64,000 nt of DNA. It comes from Halobellus captivus. GTDB taxonomy: Archaea > Halobacteriota > Halobacteria > Halobacteriales > Haloferacaceae. Numbering within the stretch: the stretch's first letter is position 1; each line of letters starts with the position of its first letter. The notes beneath the pieces are model-generated. The model did no database searches and was not told where the DNA came from. It saw nothing but the letters and a program-made list of their open reading frames with translations. The stretch is taken from NCBI RefSeq assembly GCF_003697845.1, contig NZ_RDQE01000005.1, positions 1-64,000 of the forward strand, given 5' to 3'. The translations under genes were made by a program, and so were the position numbers. Shown one piece after another: positions 17,929 through 26,506 of the stretch.

Positions 17929-18608
17929 CGGAACTCGGCGATCGTCCGGAACGCCCGGCGTTTCGCCCCGCCGGCGAACTGTCGCAACGAGACGCGCCAC
18001 GGGGTGCGCTTCCCGACGACGCTGGTCCGGCCGTCGGCGACGGCTTCGAGGATCGCGTCGGCCGAGCGCTCGTCCGCGCCGACCTCGGTGACCGCCTGGC
18101 CGACCATCTCGGAGATGTGCGCGTCGCTGCCGGCGGTCATGGGGAGGTTCCGGCGGACCGCGAACGTCTCCGCCTGGCGGTTCGCTCGGCCCGTGAAGAG
18201 CCGGGAGTTGTATACTTCGATCGCGTCGGCGCGCGCGAGCTGATCGTCGGAGACGTGCGCGGCGACGCCGTGGCGCGTCTTCTGGAAGGGATGTGGAACG
18301 ACCGCGATCCCGCCGGCCTCGCGGATCCGGTCGAGCGTCTCGTCGAAGGGGAGTCCGCTGGGAACGAGCTCGTCGATCCCGAACGCCAGCACGTGGCCCG
18401 CGGCGGAGGTCACCTCCATGCCGACGATCCCCACGAGCCCGTACTCGGAGGCCTTCTCGGCCGCCTCGATGCTCGCGTCGATCTCGTCGTGGTCCGTGAC
18501 GGCGAGCGCGTCGAGGTCGACCGCGGCGGCCTGCTCCAGGAGGAGGTCGACCGGGTCACGCCCGTCGTGGGACAGCGCCGAGTGGGAGTGCAGCTCGACC
18601 GATAGCAC
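17925..18608 (-). CDS. PHP-domain phosphoesterase
   Basis: This 227-residue PHP (polymerase/histidinol phosphatase) protein is a metal-dependent phosphoesterase. Metal ligands appear as ELHSHSALSHDG at the N-terminus, AVTDHDEID, the GMEVT Glu, VVPHPFQK and a late SDAHISEM. The GTG at 18608 is preferred over an in-frame GTG at 18641: the CTTTTTATC between them is a TATA box 27 bp before 18608, and the conserved VELHSHS then starts the protein. It is first in a two-gene unit with the asparagine-synthase-like gene. The substrate is unknown. Confidence 0.85.
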   Translation of the reverse strand: MLSVELHSHSALSHDGRDPVDLLLEQAAAVDLDALAVTDHDEIDASIEAAEKASEYGLVGIVGMEVTSAAGHVLAFGIDELVPSGLPFDETLDRIREAGGIAVVPHPFQKTRHGVAAHVSDDQLARADAIEVYNSRLFTGRANRQAETFAVRRNLPMTAGSDAHISEMVGQAVTEVGADERSADAILEAVADGRTSVVGKRTPWRVSLRQFAGGAKRRAFRTIAEFR

Positions 18609-18953
18609 GCCCGGACGTTCGTGGCTGTCGATAAAAAGCACCCCGATACGAGCGGGATCCCGGATCCTCGCCGCCGACGGTAACGAAACCCGTTCGCGCG
18701 GACAAGAACACCCTTAAGAACCCCGACGGCGACCTCCAGGTGGGAACAGCACAGCTGCGGATCCGACTCGCCGGGGCCTCTTCACCCACGGCTTGGGAAC
18801 GTAGCGGTGCACCGCCGCCTCCGACGACCGGGGCCGAGACGCCCGTTTCGCGGGCCCTCGCCGGAACCGCTCGCGTTCGCAAGCGTTCCGAGGTCCGGGT
18901 CGTGCGGAGTCGCGGTCACGTACTCGCGGTTGTGCCGTTCCAATTTCAAGACA
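18609..18953. other. Long GC-rich upstream region of rps15
   Basis: These 345 bp lie between divergent genes. The left 30 bp hold the PHP promoter. A TATA-like CCTTAAGA at about 18710 points rightward, which would give an rps15 leader of roughly 215 nt; no closer promoter is seen. The leader contains several possible GC hairpins (for example around 18880-18895, CTCGCGTTCGCAAGCG). I see no tRNA or coding sequence; an unrecognised small RNA remains possible. Confidence 0.4.
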
Positions 18954-19421
18954 ATGGCACGAATGCACACGCGCCGTCGCGGTTCGTCCGGTTCGGACAA
19001 GCCGGCGACGGACGAGAACCCGGAGTGGAGCGACGTCGACGCCGAGGACATCGAGTCCCGCGTCGTCGAACTGGCGGAACAGGGCGAGGACCCGAGCGTC
19101 ATCGGGATCAAGCTGCGCGACGAGGGCGTCAAGGGCGTCCCGGTACCCGACGTCAAACTCGCCACCGGCAAGAAGATCACCGAGATCCTCGAGGAACACG
19201 ACGCCGAGTCCGACCTACCCGAGGACCTGCGGCACCTGCTGGCCCGCGCGGTTCGCCTGCGCGAGCACATGGCCGAGAACGGACAGGACCACCAGAACAA
19301 GCGCGCGCTCCAGAACACGGAGTCGAAGATCCGGCGCCTCGCGAACTACTACCGCGGCGACGAGATCGACGAGGACTTCGTCTACACCTACGAGAACGCC
19401 GCCGAACTCCTCGAGGAGTAA
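18954..19421 (+). CDS. rps15: Small ribosomal subunit protein S15 (uS15)
   Basis: This 155-residue archaeal uS15 binds 16S rRNA in the 30S platform. It begins MARMHTRRRGSSGSDKP, as archaeal S15 proteins do, and continues with the archaeal/eukaryotic N-terminal extension (PSVIGIKLRDEGVKGVPVPD). It ends with the S15 helical core (HLLARAVRLREHMAEN, KRALQNTESKIRRLANYYR). It heads a cluster with a DHH-fold protein, Pcc1 and S3Ae. Confidence 0.97.
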   Translation: MARMHTRRRGSSGSDKPATDENPEWSDVDAEDIESRVVELAEQGEDPSVIGIKLRDEGVKGVPVPDVKLATGKKITEILEEHDAESDLPEDLRHLLARAVRLREHMAENGQDHQNKRALQNTESKIRRLANYYRGDEIDEDFVYTYENAAELLEE

Positions 19422-19456
19422 GGCCCGCATCGACCCGAACTCACCGACACACGCTC

Positions 19457-20617
19457 GTGACCGAGACCACCGCAGAACCCGGGCCCGCCCCCGACGCGCT
19501 CGCCAGCGTCCTCGCCGACGCGCCGTTCGTCCGGCTCGTCGCGACCGACGACGGCGACGCGCTTGCCGCGGCGGGAACGCTCGCCCGCGCGCTCCGCGAG
19601 CGTGCGGTGCCGTTTCAGGTCCGGATCGCACGCGATCCGGTCACCGACGCCGCCGGCGACGATGTCGCAGTGGCTCTCGGAGCCGACCGAGGTCCACACG
19701 CGATACCGGCTGGTCGACGACCCGCGAGCACGACCGCCTTCGCGGTCGCCCGCGAGTTGGGCGTCGATCCCGACCCGGTGATCGCGTTGGCCGGCGTCGT
19801 CGCCGCGGGCTCCGTGCCCGGGACCGACGGCTCGGGCGACGTGCTCGAGGCCGCGGAACGCGTCGGAGCCGTCACCCGGCGTCCCGGCGTGGCGGTACCG
19901 ACCGCGGACCTGGCGGACGGGATCGCGGCCTCGACGCTTCTCCGGACGCCGTACTCCGGCGACGTCGAGGCGACCCGGGCCGCCCTCGCGGCGCTCGACC
20001 TCCCGGCGGAACTCGACGAGGACGCCCACAGGCGGCTCGCCTCGCTGGTCGCCGTGGACGTCGCCGGCGCGGAGGACGCGAGCACGCGGAGCGCGTCGGC
20101 GGTCGAGCGCGCGCTTCGACCGTACGCGATCGACTCGTCGGCCGGCCCGTTCGAGACGGTCGGCGGCCACGCCGACGTCCTCGAGGCCCTCGCGCGCGAG
20201 GAGCCGGGAACGGGCGTCGCGCTGGCGCTCGCGGCCGACCCGGGCGACGGGCTCCGGACGGCCGCGGTCGACGCCTGGCGGTCCCACGGAACGGCCGCCC
20301 ACCGCGCGCTCGACGACGCGACGACCGGCCGATACGACGGCTGTCTCGTCGCCCGCGTCGACGCGCCGGCGAGCACGCTCCCCACGGTCGCCCGGATACT
20401 CCGGGACTTCCGGTCGCCGGAGCCCGTCGCGATCGTTCTCGACGAGTCGTCGGGACGGATCGCGGCGGCCGCGACCGAGGACCGCGGGATCGGCGACGCC
20501 TGCCGGTCGGCCGCCAACGAGGCGGGCGGCGACGGCTGGGGGGGCGGAACCCGCGGCGGGATCGCCGTCGACGGGGACCCGACGGACGCGCTGGCCGCGA
20601 TCCGGGGGGCGCTATGA
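19457..20617 (+). CDS. RecJ/DHH-fold protein with degenerate catalytic motifs
   Basis: The 386-residue protein is shaped like the archaeal RecJ-type proteins encoded between S15 and S3Ae in haloarchaea. The nuclease motifs look eroded: the first motif reads ATDDGDALAAAG rather than one with the usual DxD after His, and where DHH is expected the sequence reads LGADRGPH. It is therefore probably not an active phosphoesterase and may be a structural partner of a nuclease or replisome; that is inference. It starts at a GTG 35 bp after rps15 and its end overlaps pcc1 (ATGA). Confidence 0.65.
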   Translation: MTETTAEPGPAPDALASVLADAPFVRLVATDDGDALAAAGTLARALRERAVPFQVRIARDPVTDAAGDDVAVALGADRGPHAIPAGRRPASTTAFAVARELGVDPDPVIALAGVVAAGSVPGTDGSGDVLEAAERVGAVTRRPGVAVPTADLADGIAASTLLRTPYSGDVEATRAALAALDLPAELDEDAHRRLASLVAVDVAGAEDASTRSASAVERALRPYAIDSSAGPFETVGGHADVLEALAREEPGTGVALALAADPGDGLRTAAVDAWRSHGTAAHRALDDATTGRYDGCLVARVDAPASTLPTVARILRDFRSPEPVAIVLDESSGRIAAAATEDRGIGDACRSAANEAGGDGWGGGTRGGIAVDGDPTDALAAIRGAL

Positions 20618-20991
20618 CGGGCGACGAGCAAGCGGAGGCCGGCACCGCCGGCCCCGGATCCCGGACCGCGGCGGTCCGGACGACCCACGCCGACGCCGAA
20701 CTCGTCGCCGACGCGCTCGCCCCCGACGACACCGACTCGATGGCGGTACGCGTCGACGGCGACGCGATCGACTGCCGGATCGAGCGGCCGACGACGGGCG
20801 GGTTGCGCTCGACCGTCGGCGACTACGTGGTGAACCTGCGGGTCGCGGAGCGGGTCATCGAACGGGCACGCGAACACCGAACCGCCGACGGGACGGCCGT
20901 CGACGCAACGGCTACCGACGAGTCGACCGCCGACGCGGCGGAGACACGAGACACCGACACGGACACACGACACACCGACACCAACACATGA
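20614..20991 (+). CDS. pcc1: KEOPS complex subunit Pcc1
   Basis: This 125-residue protein is Pcc1, the small dimerising subunit of the KEOPS complex that makes the t6A modification at position 37 of ANN-decoding tRNAs. The family core IDCRIERPTTGGLRSTVGDYVVNLRVAERV spans residues 48-80. The N-terminal 15 and C-terminal 40 residues (repeating DTDT/HTD) are low-complexity acidic extensions. It overlaps the genes on both sides (ATGA at each junction), so it is translated with the DHH protein and S3Ae. Confidence 0.85.
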   Translation: MTGDEQAEAGTAGPGSRTAAVRTTHADAELVADALAPDDTDSMAVRVDGDAIDCRIERPTTGGLRSTVGDYVVNLRVAERVIERAREHRTADGTAVDATATDESTADAAETRDTDTDTRHTDTNT

Positions 20992-21629
20992 GCGAACGAT
21001 CAGTTTCCAAGAGCAGAGAACAGAAACGCTGGTACGACGTACTGGCACCCGAACAGTTCGACCGCGCGGAGCTCGGCGAGACCCTCGCCGAGGAGCCCGA
21101 TCAGGTCATCGGCCGCACGATCACGACCACGCTGGGCGAGCTCACCGGCGACTCCAGCGCGAACAACACGAAGCTCACGTTCAAGATCACCGACGTGGGC
21201 AGCGACACGGCCTACACCGAGTTCATCAAGTACGAACTGACGCGCGACTACCTGCGCTCTCTCGTCCGCCGCGGCGCCTCGAAGGTCGAGGCGTCGATCA
21301 CGGTCGTGACGACCGACGACTACCGGATCCGCGTCCAGCCCGTCGCGTTGACGACCAAGAAGGCGGACCGCTCCCAGGAGAAGGCGATCCGGCGCGTCAT
21401 GATCGACAAGGTCCACGACGCCGCCGAGGAGCGCACCTTCGAGTCGTTCGTCGACGCGATCGTCGACGGAAACCTCTCGTCGGCGGTCTACGCCGACGCG
21501 AAGACTATCTACCCGCTGCGCCGCGTCGAGGTCCAGAAGCTGACCCTCGAGGCGCGCCCCGAGGAGATCGCCGCCGAGGAGGAGGCCGCCGTCGAGGTCG
21601 ACGCCGACGACGTGGCGGTCGACGAGTAG
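20988..21629 (+). CDS. rps3ae: Small ribosomal subunit protein S3Ae (eS1)
   Basis: This 213-residue archaeal/eukaryotic eS1 sits near the mRNA exit of the 30S subunit. Recognisable segments are KRWYDVLAPEQFDRAELGET, SSANNTKLTFKITDV, FIKYELTRDYLRSLVRRG and IYPLRRVEVQKLTLE. The last 25 residues are an acidic tail. It is the last gene of the rps15-DHH-pcc1 unit; its ATG overlaps the pcc1 stop. Confidence 0.96.
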   Translation: MSERSVSKSREQKRWYDVLAPEQFDRAELGETLAEEPDQVIGRTITTTLGELTGDSSANNTKLTFKITDVGSDTAYTEFIKYELTRDYLRSLVRRGASKVEASITVVTTDDYRIRVQPVALTTKKADRSQEKAIRRVMIDKVHDAAEERTFESFVDAIVDGNLSSAVYADAKTIYPLRRVEVQKLTLEARPEEIAAEEEAAVEVDADDVAVDE

Positions 21630-22103
21630 TCGCGATCGACGAGCGGTCGCGGTCGACGACCACCCGTTTCCTTCGTTTATCATCCCCGGTGAGCGACGGT
21701 GCCGATCCGCCATCGACACGACGGAAACATCAGAAATACATTTATATATCTATTCATATATAAGATATCGAGATCGAATCGAGTGGTTGATGAAGACGGC
21801 ATATATCGGAATTTATCGGCACGAAATAGTGATCTAGATCCAATATAGAGCGATAGAAATGAAAATAGAGATATTATTCTTACCTTGACGGATCTCTAAT
21901 ATAGATAAACTATCAAGTGTTTTCACTAACATAACAGATATAAAATACTTATGAGACGCTCATCCGGATCCCTCACGCGTTCGGTCCGGAAGCGGGGAGC
22001 GGTCACGGACGGTCACGGAGAGAGAGGGAGACGCTGGCCCGCGGAACCCCGCGGATCGGGGATCGCCGGAAACCATTATTGTGCGGGCGCGAAAACGGAG
22101 GGT
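21630..22103. other. AT-rich gene-free stretch upstream of the stress-protein gene
   Basis: From about 21720 to 21955 base composition drops sharply, with many overlapping TATA/ATAT words, against the GC-rich neighbours. No protein-like frame crosses it. The following 150 bp are GC-rich again, with an open but implausible reading frame. Just before the next gene a TTATTG box lies about 28 bp upstream of its ATG. No origin-recognition repeats, transposase remnant or RNA gene were seen. Confidence 0.5.
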
Positions 22104-22505
22104 ATGTACGAGATCCTGGCCGCGATAGACGAGGACGCGGACGGAGTCGGCGCTCAGATCGACGCGATCGGGGAGATAGCGGAGGAAGCCGACGAGGTCG
22201 TCGTCCACCTCCTTCACGTGTTCACCGACAACCCGACCGGCGCGTCGGTCACGCAGGTCGACTCGGCCCGCGAGGCGATCAAACGGCTGAGAGAGCGCGG
22301 CATCACGGTTCATCCGGAGGAGACCAGCGGCGACCCGGCGACGCAGATCCTCGAACACGCCGAGCGGGAGGACGTCGACCAGATCTGCGTCGGCGGGCGA
22401 AAGCGGTCGCCGACTGGGAAGGCGCTCTTCGGCAGCGTCACCCAGGACGTGATCCTCGGAACCGAACGACCGGTCCTAGTCTGCGGACGCGGATCGGGGT
22501 CGTAG
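22104..22505 (+). CDS. Universal stress protein (UspA) family
   Basis: This 133-residue single-domain UspA-fold protein starts YEILAAIDEDADGV and has the nucleotide-binding C-terminal motif near residue 100 (GGRKRSPTGKALFGSV, i.e. G-x2-G-x9-G-S/T), followed by VTQDVILGTERPVLVC. Members often bind ATP and dimerise; the specific role is unknown. The ATG was chosen because the family core begins there and a TATA-like box sits about 28 bp upstream. It is monocistronic. Confidence 0.85.
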   Translation: MYEILAAIDEDADGVGAQIDAIGEIAEEADEVVVHLLHVFTDNPTGASVTQVDSAREAIKRLRERGITVHPEETSGDPATQILEHAEREDVDQICVGGRKRSPTGKALFGSVTQDVILGTERPVLVCGRGSGS

Positions 22506-22596
22506 CCGCCTCGTCCCGGCCGAGGACCGTCGAGCGATCGCGACGATCCACGGTCACTCGACACGCTAATGTACGTGGTTACTCACGGTGTGAACG

Positions 22597-23481
22597 ATGC
22601 GTGTAAGCGTACTCGGAGCCGGGACCATGGGCCACGGTATCGCACAGGTCGCCGCGATGGCGGGATACGACGTGACGATCCGCGACATCGAGGAGTCCAT
22701 CCTCGAGTCGGGCGTCGAGGCGATCGAGTCGAACCTCCAGGGCGGCGTCGACAGGGACAAAGTGACCGAAGCGGAGAAGGCGGCGACCCTGGAGCGGATC
22801 GACACGACGACCTCGCTTCCCGACGCCGTCGGCGACGCGGAGTTCGTCGTCGAGGCGGTCCCCGAGCGGATGGACCTGAAACGGGAGACGTTCGAGGAGG
22901 TGGCCGCCAACGCACCGGCGGAGGCGGTGATCGCGACCAACACCTCCTCGCTCTCGATAACCGAGATCGCGAGCGTCCTCGACCGGCCCGGACGGGCGAT
23001 CGGCCTCCACTTCTTCAACCCCGTCCACATCATGGGGCTCGTCGAGGTCGTCGTCGCCGAGCAGACCGACGAGGCGACGCTCTCGGCGGCGACGGAGTTC
23101 GTCGAGGCGATCGACAAGGATCCGGTGACGGTCACCGACTCGGCCGGGTTCGCCTCCTCCCGGCTCGGCGTCGCGGTCGGGGTCGAGGCGATCCGGATGC
23201 TCGAGGAGGGCGTCGCGGGACCGGAGGACATCGACGCCGCGATGGAGCTCGGCTACAACCACCCGATGGGGCCGATCGAGCTGTGTGACGTGGTCGGGCT
23301 CGACGTGCGGCTCGACATCCTCGAGTACCTCCGCGAGGAGCTCGGCGAGCGCTTCCGCCCGCCGCAGCTGCTCAAACGCAAGGTCCGTGCCGGCAAGCTC
23401 GGGAGGAAGAGCGGCGAGGGCTTCTACGTCTGGGAGGACGGCGAGGTCGTCGGCGTGAGCGGCGACTGGGGTGAGCAGTGA
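22597..23481 (+). CDS. hbd: 3-Hydroxyacyl-CoA dehydrogenase (PaaH/Hbd type)
   Basis: This 294-residue NAD-dependent enzyme oxidises 3-hydroxyacyl-CoA to 3-oxoacyl-CoA. The Rossmann motif VLGAGTMGHGIAQVAAM is at the N-terminus, the catalytic His is in GLHFFNPVHIMGLVEVV, and the C-terminal domain carries NHPMGPIELCDVVGLD and KVRAGKLGRKSGEGFY. It is first in the catabolic island and would serve as PaaH in a phenylacetate-type route or in general beta-oxidation. Its stop overlaps the next ATG (TGATG). Confidence 0.93.
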   Translation: MRVSVLGAGTMGHGIAQVAAMAGYDVTIRDIEESILESGVEAIESNLQGGVDRDKVTEAEKAATLERIDTTTSLPDAVGDAEFVVEAVPERMDLKRETFEEVAANAPAEAVIATNTSSLSITEIASVLDRPGRAIGLHFFNPVHIMGLVEVVVAEQTDEATLSAATEFVEAIDKDPVTVTDSAGFASSRLGVAVGVEAIRMLEEGVAGPEDIDAAMELGYNHPMGPIELCDVVGLDVRLDILEYLREELGERFRPPQLLKRKVRAGKLGRKSGEGFYVWEDGEVVGVSGDWGEQ

Positions 23482-24308
23482 TGGCGGGGACGTCGACGGC
23501 GACCGAGTCGGCGGCGGCCGACAGCGACACCGTCTCGGTCTCGGTGGGCGACCGCGTCGAGGGCGTCGCGACGGTGACGCTCTCGCGGCCGGAGGCGCGC
23601 AACGCGCTCAACGCGGAGCTTCGAGGGGACCTGGTCGCGGTGTTCGAGGCGATCGCGGACGACGACGCGGTCCGGGTCGTCGTGTTGACCGGCGACGACG
23701 AGAGCGGCGCGTTCGTCGCCGGCGCGGACGTGACCGAACTCCGCGAGCGCGACGCGCTCGGACAGCGCGAGGCGAGCGAGCGGCCGCGGGTCTTCGAGCA
23801 CGTCGAGGACTGCCCGAAGCCGACCATCGCCCGCGTGAACGGCCACGCGCTCGGCGGCGGACTCGAGCTCGCGATGGCCTGCGACGTGCGGATCGCCGCC
23901 GAGGGCGGAAAGATCGGCCAGCCCGAGATCAACCTCGGGATCATCCCCGGCGGCGGCGGTACGCAACGGCTTCCCCGTCTCGTGGGGACGGGACAGGCGA
24001 TGAAGCTGATCTGCTCCGGCGAACTCGTCGACGCGGCGGCGGCCGCCGACCTCGGGATCGTCGAGGAGGCGTATCCCGCGGAGGAGCTCGACGACCGCGT
24101 CTACGACCTCGCCGGATCGATGGCCGAGAAGAGCCCGGTCGCCCTCGAGTTCGCGAAGACCGCGGTCAAAGCGAGCGAACGGATGGACCTCGAGACCGGC
24201 ATCGACTACGAGGCCGAGCTGTTCGCCCAGTTGTTCGCGACCGCGGACAAGGACGAGGGGATAGACGCGTTCCTCGAGGACCGCGAGCCGGAGTGGAAGG
24301 GTCGGTAG
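23481..24308 (+). CDS. Enoyl-CoA hydratase (crotonase family)
   Basis: This protein of about 275 residues hydrates trans-2-enoyl-CoA. The oxyanion-hole region and both catalytic Glu residues are present: GGGLELAMACD and GQPEINLGIIPGGGGTQRLP, followed by EEAYPAEEL. The first 20 residues are a Ser/Ala/Asp-rich extension. It is translationally coupled to the upstream dehydrogenase, so the pair would carry out successive beta-oxidation steps (PaaF plus PaaH equivalents). A GTG three bases earlier is an alternative start. Confidence 0.92.
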   Translation: MAGTSTATESAAADSDTVSVSVGDRVEGVATVTLSRPEARNALNAELRGDLVAVFEAIADDDAVRVVVLTGDDESGAFVAGADVTELRERDALGQREASERPRVFEHVEDCPKPTIARVNGHALGGGLELAMACDVRIAAEGGKIGQPEINLGIIPGGGGTQRLPRLVGTGQAMKLICSGELVDAAAAADLGIVEEAYPAEELDDRVYDLAGSMAEKSPVALEFAKTAVKASERMDLETGIDYEAELFAQLFATADKDEGIDAFLEDREPEWKGR

Positions 24309-24326
24309 GCTCGGAAACCGCGCGCC

Positions 24327-24857
24327 CTACACCGACTCCGTGCTTCCGTCTCCACGCTCGGTTCTCCCGTCCCTACGCTCGCGCCGTTCGATCAGTTCGT
24401 GATTCTCCAGGGTCAACACCGTCTCGTCCGCGTCGTTCGTGACCGTGATCGACTCGTGGATGATGCCGGTTTCCGGGTCGCTCTCCGACGGACGGGTGTC
24501 GAGCACCTCGTCGACGACGCCGATCTCGTCGCCCGGGCGGACCGGCGCGTGCCACCGCACGTCGTCGATCCCGAGTCCCGCGATCACCGCGCGGTCGCGT
24601 CGGACCGCCTCGACGAGCAGTCGGACCGACAGTGAAAGGGTGTGGTAGCCGCTGGCCACGAGTCCCCCGAACCGTCCCTCGGCGGCCGCATCGGGGTCGG
24701 TGTGCATCGGAAGCGGATCGAACCGCTCGGCGAACTCGATCACCTCCGACTCGGTGACGGTCGTGCTCCCGCAGTCGATGACGGTTCCCGGCTCCACGTC
24801 CTCGAAGTAGATCGCGTCGTCCGCGTCCCCGTTGACGGCATCCGCGTCCTGGCTCAT
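24327..24857 (-). CDS. MaoC-family (R)-hydratase / hot-dog dehydratase
   Basis: This 176-residue hot-dog-fold protein has the MaoC pattern: YFEDVEPGTVIDCGSTTVTESEVIEFAERFDPLPMHTDP carries the Asp-x4-His catalytic pair, followed by GLVASGYHTLSLSVRLLVE and WHAPVRPGDEI. MaoC proteins hydrate enoyl-CoAs to (R)-3-hydroxyacyl-CoAs; in PaaZ a related domain opens the oxepin-CoA ring. A TATA-like GATAAAGG lies about 40 bp upstream of the ATG. It is convergent with the crotonase gene. A link to ring opening is inference from context. Confidence 0.82.
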   Translation of the reverse strand: MSQDADAVNGDADDAIYFEDVEPGTVIDCGSTTVTESEVIEFAERFDPLPMHTDPDAAAEGRFGGLVASGYHTLSLSVRLLVEAVRRDRAVIAGLGIDDVRWHAPVRPGDEIGVVDEVLDTRPSESDPETGIIHESITVTNDADETVLTLENHELIERRERRDGRTERGDGSTESV

Positions 24858-24989
24858 GGGAGACGGGTCACGTCGGGGTCGCATGCGTCTTTCCCTTTAT
24901 CGTGGCGGAGGCGGACGATGCGGCGGAAGGTGGATTACGTGAACGGTACGGAGGGGCGAGTGGTGCGAGCGGACCGTCCGCCCCGACGC

Positions 24990-25781
24990 TCACTCTCCCG
25001 AGAACTCCGGGTCGCGGTCCTCGCGGAAGGCATCGACGCCCTCCTCGTGGTCGGCCGTCCGCAGGAGCGTGCTCTGGGCGAGCGACTCCAGAACCCCCGC
25101 CGTCCGCAGGTCGCTGTCGCGGGCCTCGTTTATCACGCGTTTCGTCAGGCCGATCGCCTGCGTGGGGCCGTCGGCCAGGTCCGCGGCGTACTCGCGGGCG
25201 GCGTCCTCGGGATCCGCCTCGACGCGCTCGACGAGCCCGACGTCGTGGGCGCGCTGGCCGTCGATCAGCTCGCCGCTGAATATCAGGTCCTTGGCCCGCC
25301 CGGGACCCACGAGCTGGACGAACCGCGAGCACCCGCCGAGTCCGGGGATGAGCCCGATGTTGTGCTCCGGAAACCCGAGCGTGGCGTCGGGGGCCGCGAT
25401 ACGGACGTCACACGCCAGCGCGAGCTCGAGCCCCCCGCCGACGCAGGTGCCCTCGACTGCGGCGAGCACTGGCGTCTCCGTCGTCTCGATCCGCTCGAAC
25501 GCGCGGCCGAGCACGCGGGAGTTCGTCCGGAACTCGGCGGTGGTCCACTCGCGGGCCGTCTCGAAGAGGCCGACGTCGGCCCCGACCGAGAACACGTCGC
25601 CGTCGCCGGCGACGACCCCGGCACGGACCGACTCCTCGTCGAGGACGGCGACCGCCTCCGCGAGGTCCGCGCGCATCTCCTGGCTGATCGCGTTCACCGG
25701 GGGGTTCGAGAGGCGGATCGTGGCGACGCCGTCCTCGACGTCGACGTCGACCGTCTCGAACTCGTAGTCGTCGAGCGACAT
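24990..25781 (-). CDS. Enoyl-CoA hydratase/isomerase
   Basis: This crotonase-family protein of about 263 residues has both catalytic Glu positions (GGGLELALACD and LGFPEHNIGLIPGLGG) and the C-terminal EGVDAFREDRDPEF. It is the last gene of the livKHMGF unit: a GTG at 25787 overlaps the livF stop (GTGA), and the chosen ATG is two codons further in. Its place in a transporter operon suggests that the imported compound is processed as a CoA thioester. Whether it is a hydratase or isomerase cannot be decided. Confidence 0.9.
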   Translation of the reverse strand: MSLDDYEFETVDVDVEDGVATIRLSNPPVNAISQEMRADLAEAVAVLDEESVRAGVVAGDGDVFSVGADVGLFETAREWTTAEFRTNSRVLGRAFERIETTETPVLAAVEGTCVGGGLELALACDVRIAAPDATLGFPEHNIGLIPGLGGCSRFVQLVGPGRAKDLIFSGELIDGQRAHDVGLVERVEADPEDAAREYAADLADGPTQAIGLTKRVINEARDSDLRTAGVLESLAQSTLLRTADHEEGVDAFREDRDPEFSGE

Positions 25782-25783
25782 CG

Positions 25784-26506
25784 TCACCGCACCCCCAGAT
25801 AGGTCTCCATCGCCTCGCGGTCGTTCAACAGCTCGTCCGCGGGCGACTCGTGGACCACCTCGCCCGTCTCGATGACGTACGCACGGTCGGCCAGCCCGAG
25901 CGCCATCTCGGCGTTCTGCTCGACGAGGAGGACCGTGACCCCCTCGTCGTTGAGCTCCCTGATGATGTCGGCCACGTCCTCGACGATCTGGGGCGCGAGT
26001 CCCTCGCTCGGCTCGTCGAGGAGCAACAGATCGGTCTCGGGGCCGACGAGCGCGCGGGCGATGGCGAGCATCTGCTGTTCGCCGCCGCTCATCGTGCCCG
26101 CGTGCTGGTCGCGGCGCTCGTCGAGCCGGGGGAACCTCTCGTAGACGCGTTCGATCTGCGTCGTTCGGTCGTCCTCACCGCCGCGGGCGGCGAGCCGAAG
26201 GTTCTCGGCGACCGTCAGCCCGCCGAACACTCGTCGCTCCTCGGGGACCCACGAGATCCCGCGTCGTCGCACGTCGTGCGGGTCCAGGTCCTGTATCTCC
26301 TCGCCGTCCATCTCGATCGTCCCCTCGGCGGCGGGGGTGAGACACATCACGCTCCGAAGCGTGGTCGTCTTCCCGGCCCCGTTGCGGCCGACGAGGGCGA
26401 CGACCTCCCCCGAATCGACCGACATCGACACGTCGAAGAGGACGTGGCTCTCGCCGTAGTAGGTGTCTATCCCGTCGACGGAGAGCAGCTCCGACATCTC
26501 ACTCAC
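25784..26506 (-). CDS. livF: Branched-chain-type ABC importer, ATP-binding protein LivF
   Basis: This 240-residue ATPase of the HAAT (hydrophobic amino acid and analogue) ABC importer family has Walker A GRNGAGKTTT near residue 40, signature TMSGGEQQML, Walker B LLLLDEPSEGLAP and the switch region VLLVEQNAEMAL. The LivF-type RVFGGLTVAENLRL is present. It overlaps livG upstream and the crotonase downstream. Given the neighbours, the cargo may be an aromatic or other organic acid rather than an amino acid. Confidence 0.93.
   Translation of the reverse strand: MSEMSELLSVDGIDTYYGESHVLFDVSMSVDSGEVVALVGRNGAGKTTTLRSVMCLTPAAEGTIEMDGEEIQDLDPHDVRRRGISWVPEERRVFGGLTVAENLRLAARGGEDDRTTQIERVYERFPRLDERRDQHAGTMSGGEQQMLAIARALVGPETDLLLLDEPSEGLAPQIVEDVADIIRELNDEGVTVLLVEQNAEMALGLADRAYVIETGEVVHESPADELLNDREAMETYLGVR

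Noticed and set aside
21720-21955. Possible replication origin in the AT-rich island
   Set aside because: No Orc1/Cdc6 gene is nearby and no ORB-type repeats were seen on either strand.
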